Below, in pieces: positions 36,127 to 43,061 of a stretch of DNA of 64,000 nt (position 1 is the first letter of the stretch; every line of letters begins with the position of its first letter). The notes beneath the pieces are model-generated. The model saw only the letters and a list, made by a program, of their open reading frames with translations, searched no databases and had not been told where the DNA came from. The stretch covers positions 529,711-593,710 of the forward strand of contig JAVSMS010000001.1 of assembly GCA_032027085.1 (NCBI GenBank). Direction: 5' to 3'. The translations under genes and the position numbers were made by a program. The DNA comes from Pseudorhodoplanes sp. (GTDB lineage Bacteria > Pseudomonadota > Alphaproteobacteria > Rhizobiales > Xanthobacteraceae).

Positions 36127-36573
36127 ATGATCCGCCGCCTGATGCACATTTACTGGCGCCATACGCGCGGGCTTACCCTCGGGGTGCGCGGGCTGGTCCT
36201 CAACGGCGAAGGCCGCGTCTTCCTGATCAAGCATTCCTATGTGCCGGGCTGGCACCTGCCGGGCGGCGGCGTCGAGCCGGGCGAGACGCTGCTCGAGGCG
36301 CTCACCCGCGAGCTCATGGAGGAAGGCAACATCGCCATCCGCAAGACGCCCGAACTCTACGCGATGTACTACAACGACAAGGATTCCAACCGCGACCATG
36401 TCGCGCTCTACGTGATCGAGGATTTCGCGCAGGACGCGCCGCCCGAGCCGAACCACGAAATCGTCGCGCACGGCTTCTTCGCGCCCGGCGAATTGCCGGA
36501 GGACACCTCGCCCGCGACGCGCGCGCGGCTCAACGAGGTGCTGTCGGGGGCGAAGACGGCGGAGAGGTGGTGA
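36127..36573 (+). CDS. Nudix hydrolase
   Basis: A 148-residue Nudix hydrolase. The Nudix box begins GGGVEPGETLLEALTRELME and ends EEGNI (residues ~48-70), with the conserved Gly, Glu, Arg-Glu and Glu-Glu metal-binding residues; the penultimate Gly is Asn, a tolerated variant. Such enzymes cleave nucleoside diphosphate derivatives, but the substrate is unknown. It follows a repeat cluster and has no operon partner on its strand. Confidence 0.9.
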   Translation: MIRRLMHIYWRHTRGLTLGVRGLVLNGEGRVFLIKHSYVPGWHLPGGGVEPGETLLEALTRELMEEGNIAIRKTPELYAMYYNDKDSNRDHVALYVIEDFAQDAPPEPNHEIVAHGFFAPGELPEDTSPATRARLNEVLSGAKTAERW

Positions 36574-36607
36574 GTGTTACGACGCAGGTGCGCACGAAAT
36601 CTCCACC

Positions 36608-36680
36608 CGGTCGTCCCCGCGCAAGCGGGGACCCAGATCGGATGGCAGTGGTTATGGGTTCCCGCGTTCGCGGGAACGAC
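36608..36680. repeat. Paired REP hairpins (family F)
   Basis: Two hairpins, GTCCCCGC-GCAA-GCGGGGAC (36613-36632) and GTTCCCGCG-TT-CGCGGGAAC (36658-36677), are joined by 25 bases. They lie between the Nudix gene and the RAYT unit. Confidence 0.7.
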
Positions 36681-36687
36681 GCAGCAT

Positions 36688-36720
36688 TGTAGGATGGGTT
36701 GAGCGCAGCCAAACCCATCA
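36688..36720. repeat. REP element, left copy flanking the RAYT gene
   Basis: A 33-base imperfect palindrome, TGTAGGATGGGTT....AAACCCATCA, ends four bases before the stop codon of the RAYT gene. Its reverse complement matches the right copy (37273-37305) at 31 of 33 positions. Confidence 0.85.
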
Positions 36721-36723
36721 AGA

Positions 36724-37257
36724 TCAGCGCTCTCCAAACGCAATTTTATGGTCTTCCAGATTTCCTGCCCAATCTTCCGGATAAATACCCAGCTTCACAA
36801 AACGCTGAAACGACGAATACGGCCAATCCGCCACACGTGACACATGGCCATGCTTCACGGGATTGAAATGGATGTAGTCCGCGTGACGCTCAAAATCGTT
36901 CTCGTCGCGTAGCGTATGCTCCCAGTAGCGGCGCTGCCATATGCCCCGCTCGCCCTTGCCGGCGCGGCTTGCGGAAATACCCTCGCCCTTTGGCATGGAT
37001 CGTGAGAACGCTGATTTGATCAGCCGCCAACGTGTGGCGAAATCAGAATCATCCGGAGGCAGCGTCCAGATCGCATGCAAATGGTCGGGCAGGACAACAA
37101 TCGCGTCGATCGTAAACGTATGAGAAAGACGTACTTCGCGAAACGCAGCGCGCAGTTCATCGATGTGCTCAGTGAGCAGACCTGATCGCCGGTCGAACAG
37201 ATTGACTGTGAAGAAGTAGCTGGCACCCGGACTGAAATTCCGACGGTAGCTGGTCAT
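36724..37257 (-). CDS. REP-associated tyrosine transposase (RAYT)
   Basis: A 177-residue IS200/IS605-like TnpA_REP protein, a single-strand DNA nuclease presumed to spread REP palindromes. The HUH metal motif is intact (LPDHLHAIWTLP, His ~58 and ~60). Typical downstream segments are WQRRYWEHTLRDENDFERH, with the presumed catalytic Tyr ~111, and YIHFNPVKHGHV. The gene is bracketed by inverted REP copies at 36688-36720 and 37273-37305, as expected for a RAYT unit. It appears intact and potentially active. Confidence 0.92.
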   Translation of the reverse strand: MTSYRRNFSPGASYFFTVNLFDRRSGLLTEHIDELRAAFREVRLSHTFTIDAIVVLPDHLHAIWTLPPDDSDFATRWRLIKSAFSRSMPKGEGISASRAGKGERGIWQRRYWEHTLRDENDFERHADYIHFNPVKHGHVSRVADWPYSSFQRFVKLGIYPEDWAGNLEDHKIAFGER

Positions 37258-37272
37258 TTATTCACAGCCATC

Positions 37273-37305
37273 TGATGGGTTTCGCTTCGCTCAACCCATC
37301 CTACA
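37273..37305. repeat. REP element, right copy flanking the RAYT gene
   Basis: TGATGGGTTTCGCTTCGCTC followed by AACCCATCCTACA; inverted relative to the left copy, with only two loop differences. It lies 15 bases upstream of the RAYT start codon. Confidence 0.85.
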
Positions 37306-37326
37306 AAAAATCATGCAACAAACCTA

Positions 37327-37355
37327 TTGACTTTATTCCTAACGGATAATATACC
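37327..37355 (+). promoter_or_regulatory. Candidate sigma-70-type promoter
   Basis: TTGACT (37327-37332) and TATACC (37350-37355) are separated by 17 bases in an A/T-rich island that contrasts with the very G/C-rich DNA after it. A start site near 37362 would place transcription just before the first hairpin of the folded element. An imperfect TATTCC/GGATAATA palindrome overlaps the spacer and could be an operator. Confidence 0.5.
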
Positions 37356-37802
37356 TATTCTTGTCCCGTTCACGAGGGGCGTCTTCCGGAGACGTCTTGA
37401 GGATGGAGCGGGATGCGGCGCCCTGCGGGCGGGTCGTAACGTACGATCCGCACTCGGGTGGCCCCGGGGCTCCGCCCCCTCCGGCAATAGGACCGGGGCG
37501 CAAGGAGCTTGCTTAAGTCGGATCGGCCACGTGTGCGCGGTCCGGGAAGCGCGGCCCGGGGTTGGTGGGGAACAGTCCCGCGCTGTCGGGCCCCATCAGA
37601 ACGCCGCGGTGGAGCGCCGCGAGGCGAGCGCGCTGCGTCAATGCGCGCCCGCACCGCAGGTGCGGATCAGGCTGGATGCGCCGCGCGGCGCTCCACCACC
37701 CCTCGCTCATGCGGAGCGAGGGGAAACGACGCAAAACCCGGGCGCAGGCGCGCCGCGGGATCGCAACCTCGTGCCCGCAGCGACGACAACAGAGGAGATT
37801 GC
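37356..37802 (+). ncRNA. Highly folded non-coding leader or RNA element, unassigned
   Basis: About 445 bases with no convincing coding sequence but dense perfect pairing. A 7-bp stem CCCGTTC/GAGCGGG (37365-37371 with 37406-37412) encloses CGTCT-TCCGG-AGACG. GGGTCGTA-ACG-TACGATCC is at 37431-37449. GCCCCGG/CCGGGGC (37461-37467 with 37493-37499) encloses GGGGC-TCC-GCCCC. GCAAG-GAG-CTTGC is at 37500-37512. A 14-bp stem GGTGGAGCGCCGCG/CGCGGCGCTCCACC (37608-37621 with 37684-37697) encloses CCGCACC-GCA-GGTGCGG. CCCCTCGCTC-ATGCG-GAGCGAGGGG is at 37699-37723. It ends at the ribosome-binding site of the Cys-rich gene, so it is either that gene's leader or an RNA in its own right. Group I/II introns, RNase P, tmRNA and 6S RNA do not fit what I see. 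Confidence 0.5.
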
Positions 37803-38183
37803 ATGCAGGACTTCAGCCGAGGCTTCAAGGACGAGAGGCGGCGGCGCAGCGCGGCGCGCAAGACGGAGGACATGCGCGCCCTCAACACGTCCTATGGCTT
37901 CTGGCGAACCTGTTGCCTCGCGCAATGCCGCCGCGCCCGCGCCTGCACGGACGATGCCGAGATATGTTTCCGCGATCACTCCTGCATTTATTCTGCGGAG
38001 CAGTTGCGCTGGATCGACACTATGCTGGCCGCACGCCGTAGCGGCCTCGATTGGGACGAGGCGGCGGCGCAAGCCACGCGGTTGATGGCACGCCGGCAGA
38101 GTCTCCTCAGCCAAACCGATCCCGGTCATGCCCCGCCGCAAAATTCAGCTCCGGTCCTTTCGGCACGATGCCGGTCGGATTGA
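37803..38183 (+). CDS. Cys-rich small hypothetical protein
   Basis: A 126-residue protein with an Arg-rich N-terminus (MQDFSRGFKDERRRRSAARK), a central cysteine cluster (residues ~39-61, pattern CC-x3-C-x5-C-x6-C-x5-C) and a helical segment after it. The cysteines suggest a zinc site or structural fold. A strong GAGGAG site precedes the ATG by six bases. The folded element at 37356-37802 is its leader. Its last 77 bases overlap the convergent glutathionyl-hydroquinone reductase gene. Similar small proteins occur in related bacteria without assigned function. Confidence 0.72.
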   Translation: MQDFSRGFKDERRRRSAARKTEDMRALNTSYGFWRTCCLAQCRRARACTDDAEICFRDHSCIYSAEQLRWIDTMLAARRSGLDWDEAAAQATRLMARRQSLLSQTDPGHAPPQNSAPVLSARCRSD

Positions 38184-39087
38184 TCTGCCGGTGGCTCATA
38201 TAATAATGCGTCTTGATGTGATGCATGTCGACGGTGCCGGCAACGCCCGGCACCTGATAGAGCTCGCGCAGGTAATTCGACAGGTTCGGATAATCCGCGA
38301 TCCGCTTCTTGTTGCACTTGAAGTGCCCGACATAGACCGCGTCAAAGCGGACCAATGTCGTGAACAGCCGCCAGTCCGCCTCGGTGATCAAGCCGCCCGC
38401 AAGATAACGCTGCCGGCTCAGAATCTCCTCGACCCAGTCGAGCGCCGCGAACAACTTGTCGAAGGCCTCTTCATAGGCCTCCTGCGTGGTGGCGAATCCG
38501 GCGCGATAGACGCCGTTGTTGATCTCGGCATAGACGCGCTCATTGATACGGTCGATCTCGCCGCGCAGCTTTTCGGGATAATAGTCGGTGCGGTCGCGTG
38601 TCAGGCCGTTGAAGGCGGCATTGAACATGCGAATGATTTCGGACGATTCGTTGTTGACGATTGTTCTCGTCTTCTTGTCCCACAAAACCGGCACGGTGAC
38701 GCGGCCGGAATATTTCGGATCGGCCTTCAGGTAAATTTCACCGAGCGTCCTGGCGCCGTTGACCGGATCGCCGCTCGACCCTTCATCCTCGTTGAATGTC
38801 CAGCCGACATCGCCCATCAGCGGCGACACGGTCGAGACCGTGATCAGGTCGTCAAGCTTCTTCAGCTTGCGGAAGATCAGGGTGCGGTGCGCCCAGGGAC
38901 AGGCGCGGCAGACATAGAGATGATAGCGGCCGCCTTCGGCGAGAAAGTCGCCCGTGCCGCTTGGGCCGGCCTGGCCGTCCGCGGTCACCCAGTTGCGGAA
39001 GCGCGTGGGCTCGCGCTCGAAACGCCCTTTGCTCTTGCCGGTGTCATACCACTGGTCGTGCCATACCCCGTCGAGAAAAAAGCCCAT
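38107..39087 (-). CDS. yqjG: Glutathionyl-hydroquinone reductase (GST family)
   Basis: A 326-residue xi-class glutathione S-transferase that reduces glutathionyl-hydroquinones, a step linked to quinone detoxification and aromatic degradation. The active-site segment VCRACPWAHRTLIFRKLK (Cys ~61) and the C-terminal HRQINPTGIVPKGP are diagnostic. The C-terminus extends ~15 residues past that motif and overlaps the convergent Cys-rich gene. The gene stands alone on its strand. Confidence 0.93.
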   Translation of the reverse strand: MGFFLDGVWHDQWYDTGKSKGRFEREPTRFRNWVTADGQAGPSGTGDFLAEGGRYHLYVCRACPWAHRTLIFRKLKKLDDLITVSTVSPLMGDVGWTFNEDEGSSGDPVNGARTLGEIYLKADPKYSGRVTVPVLWDKKTRTIVNNESSEIIRMFNAAFNGLTRDRTDYYPEKLRGEIDRINERVYAEINNGVYRAGFATTQEAYEEAFDKLFAALDWVEEILSRQRYLAGGLITEADWRLFTTLVRFDAVYVGHFKCNKKRIADYPNLSNYLRELYQVPGVAGTVDMHHIKTHYYMSHRQINPTGIVPKGPELNFAAGHDRDRFG

Positions 39088-39229
39088 GCCGATCTCCGTT
39101 GCCGTCCGACCTATGTAGAGCGCCGGCAGATCAAAACAACGCGCTATCGGGACATGGCTCGTCCGCGCCAGAGCGGGAACGACAGACCCAATGGCTTTTC
39201 CATCGCCAAAATGCTAAGGCGCACGCCGC

Positions 39230-39739
39230 ATGACAGATCTGTCGCTGACCATCCTGCCCGAGACTCCCGAAGACGCCGTCGCCATCGAGCGGCTGCACGA
39301 ACGGACCTTTGGCCCGGGCCGGTTCGCCCGCACCGCTTACCGCATTCGCGAAGGCGTCACGCACGATCTGGCTTTGTCCTTCACCGCCCGCATCGGCACC
39401 CTGCTGGTCGGATCGGTGCGGCTCTCGCCCATCACCATCGGCGAGACGCGGGCGCTCCTCTTGGGTCCGCTCACCGTCGAGCCGCCGTTCCGCGGCCGCG
39501 GCATCGCCAAGGCGCTGGTGGCACGCGCCTGCGAAGAGGCAAGGACCAAAGGACACAAACTGGTGCTGCTGGTGGGAGACGAGCCTTATTACGGGCCGCT
39601 CGGCTTCACACGCATCAAGAAGGGTCAAGTGAAAATGCCGGGGCCGGTCGATCCCGCGCGGCTTCTCGTCTCCGAGCTTTCTCCCGGTGCTTTTGCCGGC
39701 GTCAGCGGCGAGATCATGCCGGACTGGGCGGAGGCATAA
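39230..39739 (+). CDS. GNAT-family N-acetyltransferase
   Basis: A 169-residue acetyltransferase. The acetyl-CoA-binding motif A is visible (LTVEPPFRGRGIAKALVARA, residues ~80-99), followed by LLVGDEPYYGPLGF. It resembles the YhbS-like branch that acetylates small molecules or proteins; the substrate is unknown. It is divergent from the glutathionyl-hydroquinone reductase gene. Confidence 0.9.
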   Translation: MTDLSLTILPETPEDAVAIERLHERTFGPGRFARTAYRIREGVTHDLALSFTARIGTLLVGSVRLSPITIGETRALLLGPLTVEPPFRGRGIAKALVARACEEARTKGHKLVLLVGDEPYYGPLGFTRIKKGQVKMPGPVDPARLLVSELSPGAFAGVSGEIMPDWAEA

Positions 39740-39894
39740 GGCGGACTGTTCGCGTCAGTCGATCAATGCGATCGATTTTTGTTGCGATCGGTCTTGCCGC
39801 TTCGTTCAGTGCAGCCTTTGATGTAAATAAAATCCTTCGATCGGGAAGTTGTATGTCCTCACCCGATTGCATGAACTCAAGATCGAGGGAGAAA

Positions 39895-40875
39895 ATGCGT
39901 CCAATCACTCAGTGTGTGCTGGCGGCGTCGCTTGCGCTCTTCGCGACCGCAACCTTCGGGCAAGCCCAGGCTCAGAAATATCCGGAGCGGCCGGTCAGAC
40001 TTGTTGTGCCGTATCCGGCGGGCGGACCAACCGACGCCATCGCGCGTCTGGTTGCGCAGAAATTGTCCGAGAAGAACGGCGTGCAGTTCTACGTCGAGAA
40101 TATCGGTGGCGCCGGCGCCACCATCGGCATTGCCAATGCGGCGAAGGCCGCTCCGGACGGCTACACCGCCTTGCTGACAACGCAGGACGTGGTGGTGCAG
40201 CCGGTGCTGCGCGCGAAAGTGCCGTTCGATCCGTTCAAGAATTTCACGCCGGTCTCCCTCATCGTCTCCGGTCCCGAACTGATCGTGGTCAATCCGTCGG
40301 TACCGGCCAAAAGCATGAAAGAGCTGATCGCGCTGATCAAAGCCGATCCCGACAAATACAATTATGCGACGCCGGGCTTCGGCACGACGCCGCACCTTGT
40401 CGGCGAGAATCTGTTCAAGATCTCGCATGGTCTCAAGGTCGCGCACGTTCCCTTCCAGGGGGGTGCGGCGGCGGTGCAGGCCACGCTTGCCGGGCAGACG
40501 CAGATCTTCATGAATGTGGTGCCGACGGTGGCGCCCTATATCAAGGACGGAAAACTGCGGCCGCTCGCGGTGGTGAGCAAGACGCGCTCGCGGTTCTTCC
40601 CGGATGTGCCGACGCTTGAGGAGGCCGGCATTCCCAAGCACGAGTCGCTTTACTGGGTGGCCGCTTTGTTCCCGGCCGGAACGCCGAAGGACAAGGTCGA
40701 TTTCCTGCAGCGGCAGATCGCCGAGATTCTCAAGCAGCCCGACATCCAGGAGCGCCTCACCACCCTCGGCTTCGATGGCGCGCCGAGCACGGCCGAGGAA
40801 CTCGGCAAATTCATGCGGGCGGAATTTGACAAGTGGGATTCGGTGGTGCGCGCCACCGGCATCAAGATCGATTAA
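39895..40875 (+). CDS. Bug-type tripartite tricarboxylate transporter binding protein
   Basis: A 326-residue periplasmic binding protein of the Bug/TctC family. The signal peptide (~residues 1-26, ending AQAQ) is followed by YPERPVRLVVPYPAGGPTDA, a near-perfect family hallmark, and later PDGYTALLTTQDVVVQP. The start at 39895 has GGGAGA before it. No TctA/TctB membrane genes adjoin it, which is typical for the many orphan Bug genes of this group of bacteria. Substrate unknown, usually a carboxylate or aromatic acid. A convergent terminator follows. Confidence 0.93.
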   Translation: MRPITQCVLAASLALFATATFGQAQAQKYPERPVRLVVPYPAGGPTDAIARLVAQKLSEKNGVQFYVENIGGAGATIGIANAAKAAPDGYTALLTTQDVVVQPVLRAKVPFDPFKNFTPVSLIVSGPELIVVNPSVPAKSMKELIALIKADPDKYNYATPGFGTTPHLVGENLFKISHGLKVAHVPFQGGAAAVQATLAGQTQIFMNVVPTVAPYIKDGKLRPLAVVSKTRSRFFPDVPTLEEAGIPKHESLYWVAALFPAGTPKDKVDFLQRQIAEILKQPDIQERLTTLGFDGAPSTAEELGKFMRAEFDKWDSVVRATGIKID

Positions 40876-40893
40876 TCCGCGCTTCGGCACTAA

Positions 40894-40920
40894 CGCTCGC
40901 GCTGCCTCGCAGCGCGAGCG
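40894..40920. terminator. Bidirectional terminator hairpin
   Basis: A perfect 12-bp stem CGCTCGCGCTGC-CTC-GCAGCGCGAGCG sits between the convergent Bug gene and the large membrane-protein gene. It has no T tract, so its termination strength is uncertain. Confidence 0.6.
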
Positions 40921-40929
40921 GAGCTCCGG

Positions 40930-42996
40930 TCAGCGTCCTTCTCTCGCCCATGTAGCCGCAAGCGAGCCGACCAGGAGCAGCAATCCGAGGAATCCCGCAA
41001 ACACCGGCAAGACGCCGATGCCGCGCACAACCGATGCGTCGCGCAACCTCACGCCCATCCAGTCATTGCCGTGGAAAGTCTCGCTCGATCGCACGCCGAC
41101 AATGCGCGGCATCCGCAGCGCGCCATTGTCGTCCAGCCGTCGCGCGTCGCCGCCGGTCGCCTCGCTGAGGGATTTCAGCACGTCGGTGGACGAGGTGACT
41201 TCGGAAAATTCGCGCGGATTGACCGGACCGACATTCACCAGCGTCGTCAGCTTGCCGTCGCTCGCGCGCCAGAGCCCGAGCTCGTTTGCGGGCGTGACGG
41301 CGCGCCACAAACCAGGCTCGGCGACCTGCAGCGTGATGCTGCGCGTCTCGCCCGATGGCGTCGTCACCGTCACCGGCGCAACCTCTTCCGCCATGGTCTG
41401 GCGCTCGATCGTCAGATCGCGTCCGCGCGCGACGATGCGCAACGCCTCCTCCTCGAGATCGGGCTGCTTCATCAGCCAGTGCGACAGCCGGCGCAGGAGA
41501 TCGAGATGCGGACCGCCGCCTTCGAAGCCGCGCGCCCAGAGCCAGATATGGTCGGAAAGAAGAAGCGCGACGCGTCCCTCGCCTTCGCGTGAGAGCACCA
41601 GCAGCGGCTTGCCGTCCGGTCCCTCCATGATCGAAGAGCCCTGGCCGACTTTCGCGTCGACCACACGGAACCAGCGGCTCCAGTGCGGCGGATCGCTCTG
41701 CGATCCCTCAAGCTCGCGCGTCACCGGGTGGCGCTTGCCAAGTTCGGTCAACCGTGCACGGAACGCCTGCTCTGTCATCGTGCCCGCCGGCTCCGCTGGC
41801 AGGATGGTGTCGAGCGGCGTGCGCCACAGCGAGGTCGGGCTTGCGTAGTCGGGGCCGGCGGCGATCAGCACCGCCCCGCCTTCGCGCACATAACGCGCGA
41901 TATTGTCGAAATAGATGATCGGCAGTACCCCCTGCCGCGCGTAGCGGTCGAAGATGATGAGATGGAATTCACCGATCTTCTGCTGGAACAATTCGCGCGT
42001 CGGGAATGCGATCAGCGACAATTCGTTGATCGGCGTGCCGTCCTGTTTCTCCGGCGGACGCAGGATGGTGAAGTGGACAAGATCCACCGACGCATCGGAC
42101 TTCAGGAGATTGCGCCACGTTCGCTCGCCGGCATGCGGCTCGCCGGAGACGAGTAGCACGCGCAGCTTGTCGCGCACGCCGTCGATGGACACGACGGCGC
42201 GGTTGTTTACCGGCGTCAACTCGTCATCGAGCTGCGACGCCTCGATCTCGACGATGTTCGGACCGGCATGCGGAATCGGCACAGTCACGCGCAACGGCGC
42301 GTTGGTGTTGACGGCGCGGTTCTCGATCGGCTCGCCGTTGCGCCGCACGGTGATGCGCGCGGTGCCGGGACGCACACCCTGGTCCTCGACGCGGAAGGCG
42401 ATGGTCTGCGACTGCCCGACAATGCCGAAACGCGGCGCGGAGGTGAGCACCACGCGGCGGTCGCGCTCCTCCGCCTTGCCGGTGATCAGCGCATGCAAGG
42501 GAGCGGCGAAGCCAAGCGAAGCGGCGTCCGGCGGCACGTCATGCACGCGGCCGTCGGTGACAAGGAACGCACCGGCGACGCGATCCGGCGGCACGTCGGC
42601 GAGAGCGGCTCCGAGCGCGTTGAACAATCGCGTGCCGTCAGTCTCACCGTCGGCCTGCCCCGCCTCGACCACACGAACTTCAAGGCCGGGAATGCGCGAC
42701 AGCCGGTCCTTGAGCGCGGCGCGTGCCTCCTCCGCCTGTCGGGTGCGATCGCCGAAATTCTGGCTCGGGCTCTGGTCGATCACGACGACCGCGACCGAGG
42801 ACAAGGGCTCGCGATCCTGCTTGGTGAAGGACGGATTGGCGAGCGCCAGCACCACCAGCGCCAAAGCCGCCGCGCGAACCAGCGCGCCGCGGCTGCGCGA
42901 CAGGAGCAACAGCGCAATCACGACGATCGCGGCAGCCGCGCCCGCCCAGAGGACGTATGTCGGAACCAGCGGTGCGAAATCGATGCCGAAGCCCAT
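40930..42996 (-). CDS. Large membrane protein of the MoxR/Bat-type operon
   Basis: A 688-residue protein with two N-terminal helices and one C-terminal helix (GFLGLLLLVGSLAATW). Between them is a large domain that contains a von Willebrand-like start (SSVAVVVIDQSPSQNFGDRT, ~residue 66) and a glutamine-amidotransferase-like region (HLIIFDRYARQGVLPIIYFD, ~340). It is the last gene of the MoxR-DUF58-DUF4159 operon. The family resembles Bat-type proteins implicated in stress tolerance or protein assembly at the membrane, but the exact role is unknown. Confidence 0.8.
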   Translation of the reverse strand: MGFGIDFAPLVPTYVLWAGAAAAIVVIALLLLSRSRGALVRAAALALVVLALANPSFTKQDREPLSSVAVVVIDQSPSQNFGDRTRQAEEARAALKDRLSRIPGLEVRVVEAGQADGETDGTRLFNALGAALADVPPDRVAGAFLVTDGRVHDVPPDAASLGFAAPLHALITGKAEERDRRVVLTSAPRFGIVGQSQTIAFRVEDQGVRPGTARITVRRNGEPIENRAVNTNAPLRVTVPIPHAGPNIVEIEASQLDDELTPVNNRAVVSIDGVRDKLRVLLVSGEPHAGERTWRNLLKSDASVDLVHFTILRPPEKQDGTPINELSLIAFPTRELFQQKIGEFHLIIFDRYARQGVLPIIYFDNIARYVREGGAVLIAAGPDYASPTSLWRTPLDTILPAEPAGTMTEQAFRARLTELGKRHPVTRELEGSQSDPPHWSRWFRVVDAKVGQGSSIMEGPDGKPLLVLSREGEGRVALLLSDHIWLWARGFEGGGPHLDLLRRLSHWLMKQPDLEEEALRIVARGRDLTIERQTMAEEVAPVTVTTPSGETRSITLQVAEPGLWRAVTPANELGLWRASDGKLTTLVNVGPVNPREFSEVTSSTDVLKSLSEATGGDARRLDDNGALRMPRIVGVRSSETFHGNDWMGVRLRDASVVRGIGVLPVFAGFLGLLLLVGSLAATWAREGR

Positions 42997-43061
42997 GTGT
43001 TCCTACGTGTTTGTCACGAATTCAGGAAAACCAATTCCACTCTTCCTGATTTCGCTCCTCT

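Noticed and set aside
37356-37802. RNase P, tmRNA, 6S RNA or a group I/II intron in the folded element
   Set aside because: No conserved core segments of these RNAs were recognised, and no intron-encoded protein is adjacent.
37327-38085. Plus-strand frame through the folded element that translates as TRGVFRRRLEDGAGC...
   Set aside because: Repetitive Arg/Gly/Pro content, no ribosome-binding site, and it runs through strong hairpins; better explained as non-coding.
38128-39894. 589-codon in-frame extension upstream of the Bug protein at 39895
   Set aside because: It is antisense to the glutathionyl-hydroquinone reductase gene, and the signal peptide and ribosome-binding site fix the start at 39895.
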